DNA from: Telmatobacter sp. DSM 110680
GTDB lineage: Bacteria; Acidobacteriota; Terriglobia; Terriglobales; Acidobacteriaceae
Direction: 5' to 3'
Length of the DNA: 64,000 nucleotides
NCBI RefSeq assembly: GCF_039994875.1
Contig: NZ_CP121196.1
Coordinates: forward strand, 1,550,001 to 1,614,000
Below, piece after piece: positions 24,745 through 33,844 of this stretch (its first letter is position 1; every line of letters starts with the position of its first letter). The notes under the pieces were generated by a model. The model was not told where the DNA came from. It was given only the letters and a program-made list of their open reading frames with translations, and did no database searches. The translations under genes were made by a program, and so were the position numbers.

Positions 24745-25397
24745 AACCCTCAAATGCGCGAAAACGCATGCCTGGCCGTCTGATTTCACGCGATTTCTTT
24801 GAGGATTCGCCAGAAAACGTAGCCCCCCGGCTTCTCGGCAAGTTGCTGGTTACGCGAGGCGCAAATGGCCAGCCGCTGGCCGGACGGATCGTGGAGGTCG
24901 AGGCCTACCTAGGGCCGCACCACGACCAGCCAGATCCAGCGGCCCACACTCATCGCGGACCGACACCCCGAAACCTGGTGCTGTTTGGGCCAGCGGGGCA
25001 TGCGTATCTCTATTTCATTTACGGCAAGTATTTTTGCGCAAACATCAGCTGCGAGCGCGAGGGATTGGGAGGAGGCATTTTGCTACGTGCCCTGGAGCCC
25101 GTGATAGGTATCGCGGAGATGGCAAAGAACCGCGGGTTGGACAAAGATGCCCCGGCTCGCCTGATCTCCTCGGGTCCGAGCCGGCTTTGCCTGGCGCTGG
25201 GACTAACGCGCCCGCTCCACAACGGCTTGGACGTGACCAGTTCAACCTCTCCGCTTCAGGTTCGCGACGATGGGTTTGCCGAGTCGCAGTGCATAATCAC
25301 CCCGCGCATCGGCATAAGACATGCCGTCGACCTGCCACTGCGCTTTGCCCTACGAGGACACGCCTGCGTCTCCGGCCCGCGAAAATTGGCAGGTTAG
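24723..25397 (+). CDS. 3-methyladenine DNA glycosylase (AAG/Mpg family)
   Basis: Excises alkylated and deaminated purines in base excision repair. Family motifs are clear: RIVEVEAYLGPHHDQPDPA with the catalytic Glu, then AAHTHRGPTPRN, and YLYFIYGKYFCANI. The ATG at 24723 overlaps bcp by 22 bases; an internal ATG at 24768 (MPGRLISRDFF) would give 209 residues, nearer the usual bacterial length, without overlap. No strong ribosome site distinguishes them. The C-terminal basic loop KLAG is short but complete. Confidence 0.9.
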   Translation: MAKIAQIKPSNARKRMPGRLISRDFFEDSPENVAPRLLGKLLVTRGANGQPLAGRIVEVEAYLGPHHDQPDPAAHTHRGPTPRNLVLFGPAGHAYLYFIYGKYFCANISCEREGLGGGILLRALEPVIGIAEMAKNRGLDKDAPARLISSGPSRLCLALGLTRPLHNGLDVTSSTSPLQVRDDGFAESQCIITPRIGIRHAVDLPLRFALRGHACVSGPRKLAG

Positions 25398-25464
25398 TCA
25401 ACCTATTGCAGCCATCGCTCGTCAGTACAATAGATTTCATCTCAAAGCGCGAGGAACTCTGCAC

Positions 25465-25992
25465 TTGAAGCTCTCTTCCCCGTCCCACACCGCCCTCCTG
25501 ACCGCTGCGGCCTACGCGGTTTTCGCCGTCGCCGCTCATGCCCAGACTCTAGCCGCTCAGCAGCCGCCGGCGGGCGAAGCTCACCATCATCATGACGAGC
25601 CGGCCCCCACCAATCTCAAGGTCCTCCCCAAGACGATGACTGGTGAACAGGTCCATGACCTCATGCACAAGTGGGAAGCCTCCCTCGGCGCCGAATGCAG
25701 CACCTGCCACGCCGCCGATCCCAAGAACATCGGCCCCAACGGAAAGCCGCGCCTGAACTTCGCCGATGACTCAAAGCCGGAAAAGAACACCGCACGCTTG
25801 ATGTTCAAAATGGTTGAAGACATCAACAAGAATTATGTGAGCATGGTCGACAACTCCGGCGTGCCTGTCAGCTGCGGAACCTGCCACCGCGGTCATCTCG
25901 ATCCGCCGGTTTTCACCCCGCCGAAAGATGACCATGATCATGATCACCCCGCGTCGCCTGCAGGGGGAGAAAAGCCTCCGTCGTCGCGGTAA
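25465..25992 (+). CDS. Two-heme c-type cytochrome, reaction-centre-cytochrome-like
   Basis: Exported cytochrome of about 175 residues. The start is TTG at 25465 with GAGGA 9 bases upstream, which opens directly into a signal peptide ending near AHAQ. Two heme sites are visible, CSTCH and CGTCH, separated by NFADDSKPEKNTARLMFKM. This layout matches acidobacterial cytochromes related to the photosynthetic reaction-centre cytochrome subunit, used in electron transfer rather than photosynthesis here. His-rich stretches flank the domain (HHHHDE near the mature N-terminus, DDHDHDH at the C-terminus) and may bind metal. Confidence 0.8.
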   Translation: MKLSSPSHTALLTAAAYAVFAVAAHAQTLAAQQPPAGEAHHHHDEPAPTNLKVLPKTMTGEQVHDLMHKWEASLGAECSTCHAADPKNIGPNGKPRLNFADDSKPEKNTARLMFKMVEDINKNYVSMVDNSGVPVSCGTCHRGHLDPPVFTPPKDDHDHDHPASPAGGEKPPSSR

Positions 25993-26028
25993 TTCAATAG
26001 GCTTTTCTTAGTCCGCGGCAAGGTTATC

Positions 26029-26067
26029 GGCTCTGCTCAGTGAGTTTCGCCTTCACTGGGCAGAGCC
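26029..26067. terminator. Hairpin between convergent genes
   Basis: A 15-bp stem, GGCTCTGCTCAGTGA with TCACTGGGCAGAGCC (one G-U pair), and a 9-base loop, between the cytochrome stop and the esterase stop. There is no T-run, so termination is likely but not certain. Confidence 0.6.
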
Positions 26068-26099
26068 GTCATCCGACGATCCCCATGTGGCGCGCCGGG

Positions 26100-27044
26100 C
26101 TACTGTGCAATTACTCCGATCGTCCCCAGCCAGGTCTCCACGAGCTGAGTCCACGCAGTAATTGGAAACTTCGACCGGCGCAGACCGAATGCATGTCCAC
26201 CCTGCGCATACAGATGCATCTCCACAGGCACGCCTGCCTTCTTCAGCCCGATGTAGTACGCGAGCGAGTCGTTCACGTTATCGACGTGATCGTCTTCCGC
26301 CTGCAGCAGAAATGTCGGCGGCGTCTGTCGGCTGATATGCGTGCGAATGTCGGGATTCAGATTGAGAACATTCTCTGAAAACGCCAGGTGCCCCGGATAA
26401 AGCGCCACCGCAAAATCCGGTCGGCAGCTTTCTTTATCCGCAGCATCCACCGGCTTATAAAGGCGCTGCTGAAAGTGCACGCTCATCGCCGCCGCCAGAT
26501 GGCCTCCCGCAGAAAACCCCAGCACCCCGATCTTGTGCGGATCGAGATGCCACTCTTTAGCGTGATAGCGCACCAGCCCCACCGTCCTCTGCGCGTCTTC
26601 CAGCGCGATCGGAGACTGTGGATACGCGCCCCAGTTGGGAGCCGACCTCGGAGCCGGCACGCGATACTTCAATAGCACACACGTGACCCCTTTAGTCGTG
26701 AGCCAGTCGCAGACCTCAGATCCTTCAAGATCGATAGCGAGAATCTGATATCCGCCTCCCGGAAAAACGACAACTGCGGCGCCGTTATTTTTCCCCTCGG
26801 GCGAGTAGACCGTCATCGTCGGCTGCGACACATCGCTCACCGCAACCCACGGAGTGCCGGCGACGAGCGAGTCCTTTCCCGTTATCTCGGCAGACTCCGG
26901 CTCCTTGATAGGTCGCGGATCCGGTACTGCACTGGGCCAGATTGGAACCTGCTTATGACCGGGCGATGGCTGCCACACTGTCTTCTGTGCGCCGAGGTTG
27001 CCGCACGCATACACTACCAAAAGAGCAACAACGAAAGTCCTCAT
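26100..27044 (-). CDS. Secreted alpha/beta hydrolase, acetyl-xylan-esterase-like
   Basis: 314-residue exported hydrolase of the esterase/lipase type often annotated as acetyl xylan esterase or carbohydrate esterase. Signal peptide residues 1-19. The oxyanion-hole region is PGGGY, the nucleophile elbow GFSAGGH, the acidic residue lies in QAEDDHVDN and the catalytic His in GGHAFGL. The start at 27044 is chosen because GGGGA precedes it and the signal peptide begins there; a longer frame to 27116 adds an unlikely extension. Probably acts on acetylated plant polysaccharide, which fits the carbohydrate genes further right. Confidence 0.8.
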   Translation of the reverse strand: MRTFVVALLVVYACGNLGAQKTVWQPSPGHKQVPIWPSAVPDPRPIKEPESAEITGKDSLVAGTPWVAVSDVSQPTMTVYSPEGKNNGAAVVVFPGGGYQILAIDLEGSEVCDWLTTKGVTCVLLKYRVPAPRSAPNWGAYPQSPIALEDAQRTVGLVRYHAKEWHLDPHKIGVLGFSAGGHLAAAMSVHFQQRLYKPVDAADKESCRPDFAVALYPGHLAFSENVLNLNPDIRTHISRQTPPTFLLQAEDDHVDNVNDSLAYYIGLKKAGVPVEMHLYAQGGHAFGLRRSKFPITAWTQLVETWLGTIGVIAQ

Positions 27045-27189
27045 CTCATTTCCCCACCATCGCAGCATAGAGCCGGACGAGCTTCTGTTTTCGACAAGGT
27101 ATCTGGAAGCGCACATCTAAATGAACCACGGTGTCTGCGGCGTGCTTTTTGCCGCTCGCCGCGAACCCACACGCTCAAGGAGAAAAGAA

Positions 27190-27729
27190 ATGTCTGAAAC
27201 AGAAACGCAATATCCGCCTCTCCCGCCCGACGATCTCAGCCGTACCCTGCGCCTCGCGCAGCAGGACAATGACGGGAAGCTGACCCACATCGGCCTGGTC
27301 GGCGATACATACACCATCCTGCTATCCGGCAAGGACACCAACGAAAAGTTCTGCGTCATCGACATGCATGTGCCTCCAGGCGGCGGCCCCGGTCCGCATC
27401 GCCACGACTTCGAAGAGACATTCATCGTGCTCGACGGTGACATCGAACTTACATTTCGTGGAAACAAATACCGGGCTCGTGCCGGCGAGACCGTCAACAT
27501 TCCGGCCAACGCTCCGCATCAGTTTCACAATGGATCTTTCCGAACAGCCCGCATGATCTGCATCTGCGCTCCGGCAGGGAATGAGCGCTTCTTCATGGAA
27601 CTGGGCGTGCCCGTAGCCACGCGCACTGCGCCGCCGCCGGAAATGAGTGAGCAGGAGATGGGAGAGTTCTTGAAAAAGGCCAATGCCCTCGCGCCAAAAT
27701 ACCGCACAGAGCTTTTAAAGGAAGCTTAG
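27190..27729 (+). CDS. Cupin-domain protein
   Basis: 179-residue single-domain cupin. Motif 1 is GPGPHRHDFEETFIVLDG with the metal ligands His, His and Glu; motif 2 is NIPANAPHQFHNG with the third His. A helical C-terminal tail (EMGEFLKKANALAPKY) follows. AAGGAG lies just upstream of the ATG at 27190. Such proteins bind small molecules or act as dioxygenases/isomerases; the substrate cannot be told. Convergent with the ankyrin gene. Confidence 0.85.
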   Translation: MSETETQYPPLPPDDLSRTLRLAQQDNDGKLTHIGLVGDTYTILLSGKDTNEKFCVIDMHVPPGGGPGPHRHDFEETFIVLDGDIELTFRGNKYRARAGETVNIPANAPHQFHNGSFRTARMICICAPAGNERFFMELGVPVATRTAPPPEMSEQEMGEFLKKANALAPKYRTELLKEA

Positions 27730-27770
27730 CGACTTGCGCGGCATACTTACGGATGGCCAGCGAAGTCGAC

Positions 27771-28403
27771 CTATCGCCCCGTCCCTTTTGTGAGGATAGA
27801 CAGCATCACAGGGTCCGTTCGAACATGCTCAGACCTAAGCCACGCGGGCTCGACCGTTGCGCCGGCCGCAACCAGGAGCGCAGCCACTTCACGCTGTCTT
27901 CCCTGGTCTCCCTTGGGATTTTCGTAGTAACCATGAATCGCCCAGCCGAGTGGTGGCGAATTGTATTTGCTGTCTTTCAGATCGATTTCGGAAACCGGAA
28001 TGAGTCTTTGTGCCAGCCGCTCTTCGCCGAGCAACGCCGCCCAGTGAAGTGCGGTTTCACCAAAGATTCCGCGCAGCCGGGCATCGGCGCCAGCCTCAAT
28101 GAGACGGATGCCCACGTCTTCCGCCACCAGACTCGCCGCTCCGATCAGCGGAGTATCGCCCTTACCGTTGCGCTGAAAGTTCAGGTCCGCACCTGCCCCG
28201 ATTAGCGCGTCAATCAGTGGCACTTCGGTACCGCGCTTCAAGGTGCCGTCAAAGACCATGTCGCAGACATAGTGGAGCGGGTGAGTATGGATTTGCCTGT
28301 TCTCGCCCCAGCGAATGAGAACATTTGCCCGCGACGGGTGCTGGGTCAGCAGGGATCTTAAGGCTGCGTCATCTCCCTTGCGAATTGCGGCCTTCACATT
28401 CAT
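27771..28403 (-). CDS. Ankyrin-repeat protein
   Basis: 210-residue cytoplasmic protein with about four ankyrin repeats. Recognisable units are GADLNFQRNGKGDTPLIGAA, ADARLRGIFGETALHWAALL and a divergent one around SPPLGWAIHGYYENP. It starts 30 bases after moaC ends on the same strand, so it may ride in the moeA-moaC transcript. Protein-protein interaction is the known role of the fold; the partner is unknown. Confidence 0.8.
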   Translation of the reverse strand: MNVKAAIRKGDDAALRSLLTQHPSRANVLIRWGENRQIHTHPLHYVCDMVFDGTLKRGTEVPLIDALIGAGADLNFQRNGKGDTPLIGAASLVAEDVGIRLIEAGADARLRGIFGETALHWAALLGEERLAQRLIPVSEIDLKDSKYNSPPLGWAIHGYYENPKGDQGRQREVAALLVAAGATVEPAWLRSEHVRTDPVMLSILTKGTGR

Positions 28404-28433
28404 GAGTTCAGTTCATAATCCCACGTGAGTGCG

Positions 28434-28910
28434 CTATTTTTTGCGCTTGTAATCGCCGGATTTCCCGCCGCTCTTTTGTTCAAGCTGAATGTTCCGAATC
28501 ACAATCGATTTATCGAGTGCCTTGGTCATGTCATACACCGTAAGTGCGGCGATCGTGGCTGCGGTCAGCGCTTCCATCTCAACCCCGGTCTGTCCGGTCG
28601 TTGCGGCAGTGGCGTGAATGCGAACGCCATCCGCGACAATCGCGACATCCACCTCCACATGGCTGAGCGGCAGCGGATGGCACATCGGGATCAACTCCGA
28701 CGTCCGCTTGGCTGCCTGTATCCCTGCGATGCGAGCAACTTCCAACGGATTTCCTTTTGGATTCGCAGGCAGTGCGGCCAACACGGCGGCTGAAAGTTCT
28801 ACAAACGCCGATGCGGTCGCGGTGCGCCTGGTCGCTTGCTTGGCGCTTACGTCCACCATGCGGGCTTGTCCTGCGGAGTCATAGTGAGAGAGTTTGGTGG
28901 GCTTCGGCAT
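28434..28910 (-). CDS. moaC: Cyclic pyranopterin monophosphate synthase MoaC
   Basis: Second enzyme of molybdenum cofactor synthesis, forming cPMP from the MoaA product. At 158 residues it is full length. Hallmarks are MVDVSAKQATRRTATA, the active-site segment PMCHPLPLSHVEVDV and TGVEMEALTAATIAALTVYDM. It lies 9 bases downstream of moeA, so the two form an operon. Confidence 0.96.
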   Translation of the reverse strand: MPKPTKLSHYDSAGQARMVDVSAKQATRRTATASAFVELSAAVLAALPANPKGNPLEVARIAGIQAAKRTSELIPMCHPLPLSHVEVDVAIVADGVRIHATAATTGQTGVEMEALTAATIAALTVYDMTKALDKSIVIRNIQLEQKSGGKSGDYKRKK

Positions 28911-28919
28911 TCTGGCTTC

Positions 28920-30215
28920 TTAATGTAGCAGGATACGCACCATGCTACCGGCTTCCAGGGAGCCTTTGTCCTCAGGAATGACGACAAAGCAATTGGACTG
29001 TGCAAACGCAGTCAAATCGCCGGACCCATGCCACGGAACCAGGGCCACTTTCGGAAGCTCGTTTACCGATGCATTGAATTCGCAGCGTGCTGGCAGAAAG
29101 CGAGTCAGTCCCGGCCTCCCCTTGCGATCCGTTGCCTGCGAAAGTTCCGCGAGTACAAAGCGCGGGTAAATCTCATTGCTCCCTGCCAGAGCGGCCAGAA
29201 TCGGAGCCGCGAAAAGATGGAAGGTGGCGGCTGAAGAAATGGGATTGCCGGGAAGACCAAAGACGGGGATCGGCGCAGGGCCAAAATGCCCTTCGCTGCG
29301 GGGTCTGTTGATATATGGTTTCAAGCCGGAACTCGCGATTTCGCCGAAAACCAGGGGCTTGCCGGGCTGGATGCGAATGCCGGTGAAGAAGATTTTCGAG
29401 TCCAGTCGTGCAAGCGCAGGCTCGACAAGATCGAATTTCCCCGCCGAAACCCCGCCCGAGATCAACAGAATATCCGCCTGCGTTGCCAGCTCAAGTGCAT
29501 CATCCAGCGCCTCCGCTGTATCAGCGGCAGTCGGCAGAATCACGGGATCGCCACCAGCATGCGCCACCAGCGCCGCCAGCATCGGCGCATTTGAATTGCG
29601 AATCTTGCCGGGACCGGGAGTGGCGTCAACAGGAACCAGTTCGTCCCCGGTGGTGAGTATGGCGACACGCGGCCGGACGTACACCTCGAGTCGCGCATAG
29701 CCGCACGATGCGGCAAGAGCAATCTGCGCCGCGCCCATTTTTGTGCCGGGTTTCAGAAGCACGTCCCCGCGCCGCGACTGCGCACCCTTGGCGACTATGT
29801 TCTCCCTGGCTTCAATCCTGCGCGACGAAACGAGGCGAATCGTGTCCCCAACTCGTTCCACGTACTCCAGCATCACAACGCAATCGGCCCCCGCAGGGAC
29901 CGGGGCGCCAGTCATAATCTCCCACGCCTTTCCTGCTGGCAGCGCGGCTGGAGGAGCTTCTCCCGCATGCGTCAATCCGGCAACTGGCAGGGTGAGGTGG
30001 GCGGAGGCCTCTGCAACTCTGCAGGCATAACCGTCCCGCGTAGAACGCGCAAAAGGAGGCTGATCATCGTCGGCCGCAACTGCCGCAGCGAGAATCCGGC
30101 CGGCTGCGTCGGCGAGATCAACGCGTTCTGTGGCTGGCCGTCTCTGCGCAAGGTCGCGAGCGCGACAGGCCACGAGTTCCGCCGCCTGTTCGTAGCTGAG
30201 AAGATCGTCGCCCAT
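28920..30215 (-). CDS. moeA: Molybdopterin molybdenumtransferase MoeA
   Basis: Inserts molybdate into adenylylated molybdopterin. The 431-residue protein has the N-terminal substrate region (RSTRDGYA, ITGAPVPAGADCV-like MTGAPVPAGADCVVM) and the MogA-like domain with TTGDELV, NSNAPMLAALV and LLISGGVSAGKFDLVE. A C-terminal beta barrel completes it. The ATG at 30215 (MGDDLLSYEQA) matches the usual N-terminus better than the ATG at 30248. First gene of moeA-moaC-ankyrin. Confidence 0.95.
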   Translation of the reverse strand: MGDDLLSYEQAAELVACRARDLAQRRPATERVDLADAAGRILAAAVAADDDQPPFARSTRDGYACRVAEASAHLTLPVAGLTHAGEAPPAALPAGKAWEIMTGAPVPAGADCVVMLEYVERVGDTIRLVSSRRIEARENIVAKGAQSRRGDVLLKPGTKMGAAQIALAASCGYARLEVYVRPRVAILTTGDELVPVDATPGPGKIRNSNAPMLAALVAHAGGDPVILPTAADTAEALDDALELATQADILLISGGVSAGKFDLVEPALARLDSKIFFTGIRIQPGKPLVFGEIASSGLKPYINRPRSEGHFGPAPIPVFGLPGNPISSAATFHLFAAPILAALAGSNEIYPRFVLAELSQATDRKGRPGLTRFLPARCEFNASVNELPKVALVPWHGSGDLTAFAQSNCFVVIPEDKGSLEAGSMVRILLH

Positions 30216-30373
30216 GAAGAAAATTGTAGTGGCAGAGCGTGGGTTCATTCAGTAGCGTGCCAGCCGTGCCTTCCGCTTCGGACTTGAAGTCTTCCGGATT
30301 CCCCTCACAAGGCCGGAAGCCAACACCTGGACAAATATCTCCTCCCCGCACGTGAGTTGGCTGGTCCAATATA

Positions 30374-31279
30374 GTGCTACTGATGCTGAACCTTCCCCCA
30401 TTTTTGCTCAATGCGGGTCAGACTATTTTCCTGATTGGTATCTCCCTCTCTGTCGCAGTGCCCTCAAGCTTCTCTCAGGTTGGCAACACGCCTGCAGCGA
30501 AAGACGCCTCAGACGGAGATGTGGTGGTTCATCCCGGTCTGGCCTTCGATGTGGTTTCCATCCGGGCAAGCAACGCAGGTCCTGATGAGAGTCGGCTGCA
30601 GGTCGTTCCGGGCGGTGATCGATACGAAGCAATCGGGTTGCCGCTAGGATGGACGATCTTGATGGCCTATGTTTCGATGGTTCCGATATCCAAGGATCGC
30701 ATCGTCGGAGCTCCGGCTTGGGTGTGGGACGACAATTACGACGTTGTCGGGAAGGTCGGCGAAGCGGACATGGCGGATTGGCGAAAAATCAGTCAGCGTG
30801 GACTCAGGTTGCAAAACCCGATGGCGCAAACCATGCTGCAAAATGCCCTGGCCGACCGCTGCAAGTTAGCTGTTCACCGCGTTGCGACGCTGATCGACGG
30901 CTATGCGCTGGTCGTCGCCAACCACGGACCCAACCGCAAGAACCTAGTCGAATCCAAGCCGGACGATGCAATTCCAGAACGGGCAGAGAAAGTAGACCTG
31001 GATGCGAGGATTGTTCGAATCCATTCGCCTGACGATCCGGTCGTTCATTTCTATCAAACTTCCATGGCCGCATTTGTCCTGTTTTTGTCGGGCGCAGCAT
31101 CCGTAGAGGACCGCACGGGCTTGCCTGGAAAATACAAATTTGACTTCAGGCTTATCGGCTTTGAAGGGATTCCAGTTTCTGACTGGGATCTGGCTCCGCT
31201 TGGCCTCAAGCTCATCCCGGCGAAGATTCCTTCGGAAAACATCGTGATCGATCACATCGAGCGGCCCTCGCCGAATTAG
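30374..31279 (+). CDS. TIGR03435-family protein
   Basis: 301-residue exported protein of a soil-associated family that is strongly expanded in Acidobacteriota; function unknown. Recognisable family elements in order are FDVVSIRAS, VPGGDRYEAIGLPLGWTILM, APAWVWDDNYDVVGK, QNALADRCKLAVHR, YALVVANHGPN, VEDRTGLPGKYKFDF and the ending IVIDHIERPS. A hydrophobic leader spans residues 1-34. Single gene. Its presence is a main taxonomic clue for the window. Confidence 0.88.
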   Translation: MLLMLNLPPFLLNAGQTIFLIGISLSVAVPSSFSQVGNTPAAKDASDGDVVVHPGLAFDVVSIRASNAGPDESRLQVVPGGDRYEAIGLPLGWTILMAYVSMVPISKDRIVGAPAWVWDDNYDVVGKVGEADMADWRKISQRGLRLQNPMAQTMLQNALADRCKLAVHRVATLIDGYALVVANHGPNRKNLVESKPDDAIPERAEKVDLDARIVRIHSPDDPVVHFYQTSMAAFVLFLSGAASVEDRTGLPGKYKFDFRLIGFEGIPVSDWDLAPLGLKLIPAKIPSENIVIDHIERPSPN

Positions 31280-31456
31280 AAAAGCGGAGCGGTGCTCGGA
31301 GCCTTTCCCATCTACCGGGCGATTAACCGCCTACACGTGCATACACTCAATCACGCAATTAAAGGCGCCGACACTCGCAGCCTGCTTCTTGGTCCTTCGG
31401 CGTAGGATACTATCCACGTCGCCCCATGAGGGCGCATCGTTAAAGGAGACACGGCC

Positions 31457-31984
31457 ATGCGCTTTCGAATTCTGTTGGGACTTGCCGGACTCGCGCTCTT
31501 TTCCGCAGCCCTTCCTTCGGCCGCCGCCACCAAATCGGCCCATGCCGACATCGTGAACGCGCAGGGAACCAAGATCGGAACTGCGAAAATCGCCGCCGCC
31601 GGCAAAGGAGTCAAGATCGTCGTTACGATTTCCCAGCTAACCCCGGGTGAACATGGCATTCACATTCATACAGTCGGCAAATGTGAAGGTCCAGCCTTCA
31701 CCTCAGCTGGTGGTCATTTCAATCCGACCAGCGCTCACCACGGCACTCACAATACGCAGGATCCTCATCCCCACCTGGGCGATCTGATGAATCTCACTGT
31801 CGACCAAAACGGCAAGGCCAAGGCGACTTTCCTCGCCAAAGGCGTAACTCTCGGAGACGGTTCCGAGTCGCTCTTCCACGACGGCGGAACGTCTTTAGTC
31901 ATTCACGCGAAGGCCGACGACCTAATGTCTGACCCTTCTGGCAACTCCGGTGATCGCATCGCGTGCGGAGTCATCGAGAGGTAG
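31457..31984 (+). CDS. sodC: Cu/Zn superoxide dismutase
   Basis: Periplasmic enzyme that disproportionates superoxide. 175 residues with a signal peptide (cleavage near PSAAA). All ligands are present: HIHTVGKCE (copper ligands and the first disulfide Cys), AGGHFNP, HHGTHNTQDPHPHLGDL (bridging and zinc ligands), and VIHAKADDLMSDPSG with the last copper His. The closing GDRIACGVI holds the second disulfide Cys. AAAGGAG precedes the ATG. It converges with the S2P-CBS gene. Confidence 0.95.
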   Translation: MRFRILLGLAGLALFSAALPSAAATKSAHADIVNAQGTKIGTAKIAAAGKGVKIVVTISQLTPGEHGIHIHTVGKCEGPAFTSAGGHFNPTSAHHGTHNTQDPHPHLGDLMNLTVDQNGKAKATFLAKGVTLGDGSESLFHDGGTSLVIHAKADDLMSDPSGNSGDRIACGVIER

Positions 31985-31993
31985 CGACAACTG

Positions 31994-33103
31994 TCATTCA
32001 GAGGTTTCGTTGGCTTCGATGCGGCGCTGCTCCGCAAGCAGCGACATCGAGCTCATCAAGTTCTGCACGCTCACGATGCCCACCACCTTGCCGCTCTCCG
32101 TCACGGGAATCAGCGAAAGCCCCTGGCCACCGGAGATGCGGCGGATCGTCGTACCGAGCGTATCCTCAGGCCGCGCTACTTGGAAGGCACGCGACATAAT
32201 CGACTGGATATACCCGTTCCCATCATCGCGGAGTGCGTCCACAATCCGCTGGCGCGACACGATCCCGACCAGCTGCGGACCGCGCACCACCGGGAAATCT
32301 TCCTGCAGCGAGTGCACGCAGCGATAGAGCGCATCGGCAAGCGTGTCCGACGGAGACAGCGTGGCAAAGTCCGTAAGCATTACTTCGCGCATGTGCACCG
32401 TGTCCACGACCGATTGGAAGAAGACGCCCTGATCCTCAACCTGCGCACCAATCATGATGAAAAAGCCCGCAATAATGAGCCAGTAAGCGTGCAGCGCCAT
32501 TCCGCAGATCATCACGCTCAAAGCAATGAACTGCCCGATCCCCGAGGCGGCGCGTCCGGCCGGCGAGAAACCGTGGACGTGGGCAAAATTACCGCGCAAC
32601 AAGCGGCCAAAATCCAGTGGATAAGCGGGAAGCAAGTGCAGAACCCCAAGCCCCGCCTGCATCCAAACCATGCTCCGCACCAGGTGGTCAGCGGTGACCA
32701 GCGGACGGGCGATCAGACGAACATCGCCGCCGGAACCAATGAATGCAGCAGCAAGCATCAGCGCCGTGAGGATATTCGCTGCGGGCCCAATCAACGCCAT
32801 GGCGAACTGCGCCAGCCCCTGGTTAGCGCCCTCCTGGCTCTCCGGATTGGCATACGCAAAAAGTCCGCCGATCGGGAGCAGAAGCACGGCCCGCAGCTTG
32901 AGATTGAAATAGGCCGCCATCATCAGGCGCGCAATCTCGCGTACGACTACGGCAGAAATACAGATGAAGAAGAGGGCAAGACCGCGCAGAATTCCAGCAG
33001 ATGAGCTGAGACCGAGACATACCAGCGCCAGAGCAGGGAAGAATACGTGAACGCGCATCTCCACGCCACTCCATCGCCCCAGCGGAATTGTCCAGCCACG
33101 CAT
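31994..33103 (-). CDS. Site-2-protease-like CBS protein with degenerate active site
   Basis: 369-residue membrane protein built like M50B rhomboid-independent S2P homologues: about six hydrophobic helices then a pair of CBS domains (about 240-355; VMLTDFATLSPSDTLADAL opens the first). The catalytic motif is altered. Where HExxH is expected the sequence reads REIAR, losing both zinc-binding histidines, and the usual LDGG of the second motif is LDFG in YPLDFGRLLRG. The fold hallmark LLPIGGL and GPAANILTAL remain, so it is a probable pseudoprotease. The ATG at 33103 (MRGWTIPLGRW) is the usual family start; the open frame to 33475 overlaps rsmD and is not real. It is divergent from rsmD. Confidence 0.8.
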   Translation of the reverse strand: MRGWTIPLGRWSGVEMRVHVFFPALALVCLGLSSSAGILRGLALFFICISAVVVREIARLMMAAYFNLKLRAVLLLPIGGLFAYANPESQEGANQGLAQFAMALIGPAANILTALMLAAAFIGSGGDVRLIARPLVTADHLVRSMVWMQAGLGVLHLLPAYPLDFGRLLRGNFAHVHGFSPAGRAASGIGQFIALSVMICGMALHAYWLIIAGFFIMIGAQVEDQGVFFQSVVDTVHMREVMLTDFATLSPSDTLADALYRCVHSLQEDFPVVRGPQLVGIVSRQRIVDALRDDGNGYIQSIMSRAFQVARPEDTLGTTIRRISGGQGLSLIPVTESGKVVGIVSVQNLMSSMSLLAEQRRIEANETSE

Positions 33104-33197
33104 ACTCAAATTGTAGTGGTTAATACCCCGGCAATGTTTCCCCGTCTCTGAAACCCCCTGCCGCCACAGCCAAGCCTTTCTTATATGCTGAATCGCG

Positions 33198-33767
33198 ATG
33201 CGCATTATTGCGGGAACGCTGCGGCGAAGAACGCTGGAAGCTCCGCCAGGGTTGGCGACACGGCCCACGAGCGACCGGCTCCGGGAGACGCTCTTCAACA
33301 TCCTTGCACAGCGCATGGACGGCGCGCGTTTCCTCGACCTGTACGCCGGGTCGGGCGCGGTAGGCATTGAGGCGGCAAGCCGCGGAGCAGCCAAAGTGGT
33401 TCTAGTCGAACGCGCCGAGCCTGCGCTGAAAGTGCTTCGTTCGAACCTGGAGAAGCTGGGGTTGCGCGCCGCCATTCGAGTTGAAGCAATCCCCGTGGCA
33501 GCATTTCTGCGACGGGTTCGGCCGGAAAGCGCCGCGATGCAATTTGACGTAGTGTTCCTGGATCCGCCTTATGAGGCCGCCGCCGAGTACGAATCCGCGC
33601 TCGGTCGATTAGGTGGGTCCGCCGCTAAGCTGCTTGCAGACGATGCAATCGTGATCGCAGAGCATCGGCGCAAAGAAAAGTTGGAGGAAGCCTACGGCTC
33701 GCTTCGCAGGGCAAGAGTGTTAGAGCAGGGGGATGCGGGGCTGAGTTTCTATCAAGCAGCCCCGTAG
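33198..33767 (+). CDS. rsmD: 16S rRNA (guanine-966-N2)-methyltransferase RsmD
   Basis: SAM-dependent methyltransferase that modifies G966 of 16S rRNA during 30S assembly. 189 residues, family length. Motifs: MRIIAGTLRRRTL at the start, RPTSDRLRETLFNIL, the SAM site FLDLYAGSGAVGIEAASRGA and the catalytic FLDPPYE. In many genomes rsmD is followed by coaD; here a secreted glycosidase gene follows, so the usual neighbour is absent. Confidence 0.95.
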   Translation: MRIIAGTLRRRTLEAPPGLATRPTSDRLRETLFNILAQRMDGARFLDLYAGSGAVGIEAASRGAAKVVLVERAEPALKVLRSNLEKLGLRAAIRVEAIPVAAFLRRVRPESAAMQFDVVFLDPPYEAAAEYESALGRLGGSAAKLLADDAIVIAEHRRKEKLEEAYGSLRRARVLEQGDAGLSFYQAAP

Positions 33768-33844
33768 CTGAAAATTGGACTTTCGTGCGGCGCAGAGAGA
33801 TAAGCGTCAAGCGTAAGATGGGTCGGGTCGCGGGGAGAGAACGA

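Noticed and set aside
31005-31030. GTTCGAATCC stretch resembling a tRNA T-arm
   Set aside because: It lies inside the TIGR03435 coding sequence and no cloverleaf can be built around it.
31994-33475. Long N-terminal extension of the S2P-CBS protein
   Set aside because: The extra 124 residues run antisense through rsmD; the family start is the Met at 33103.
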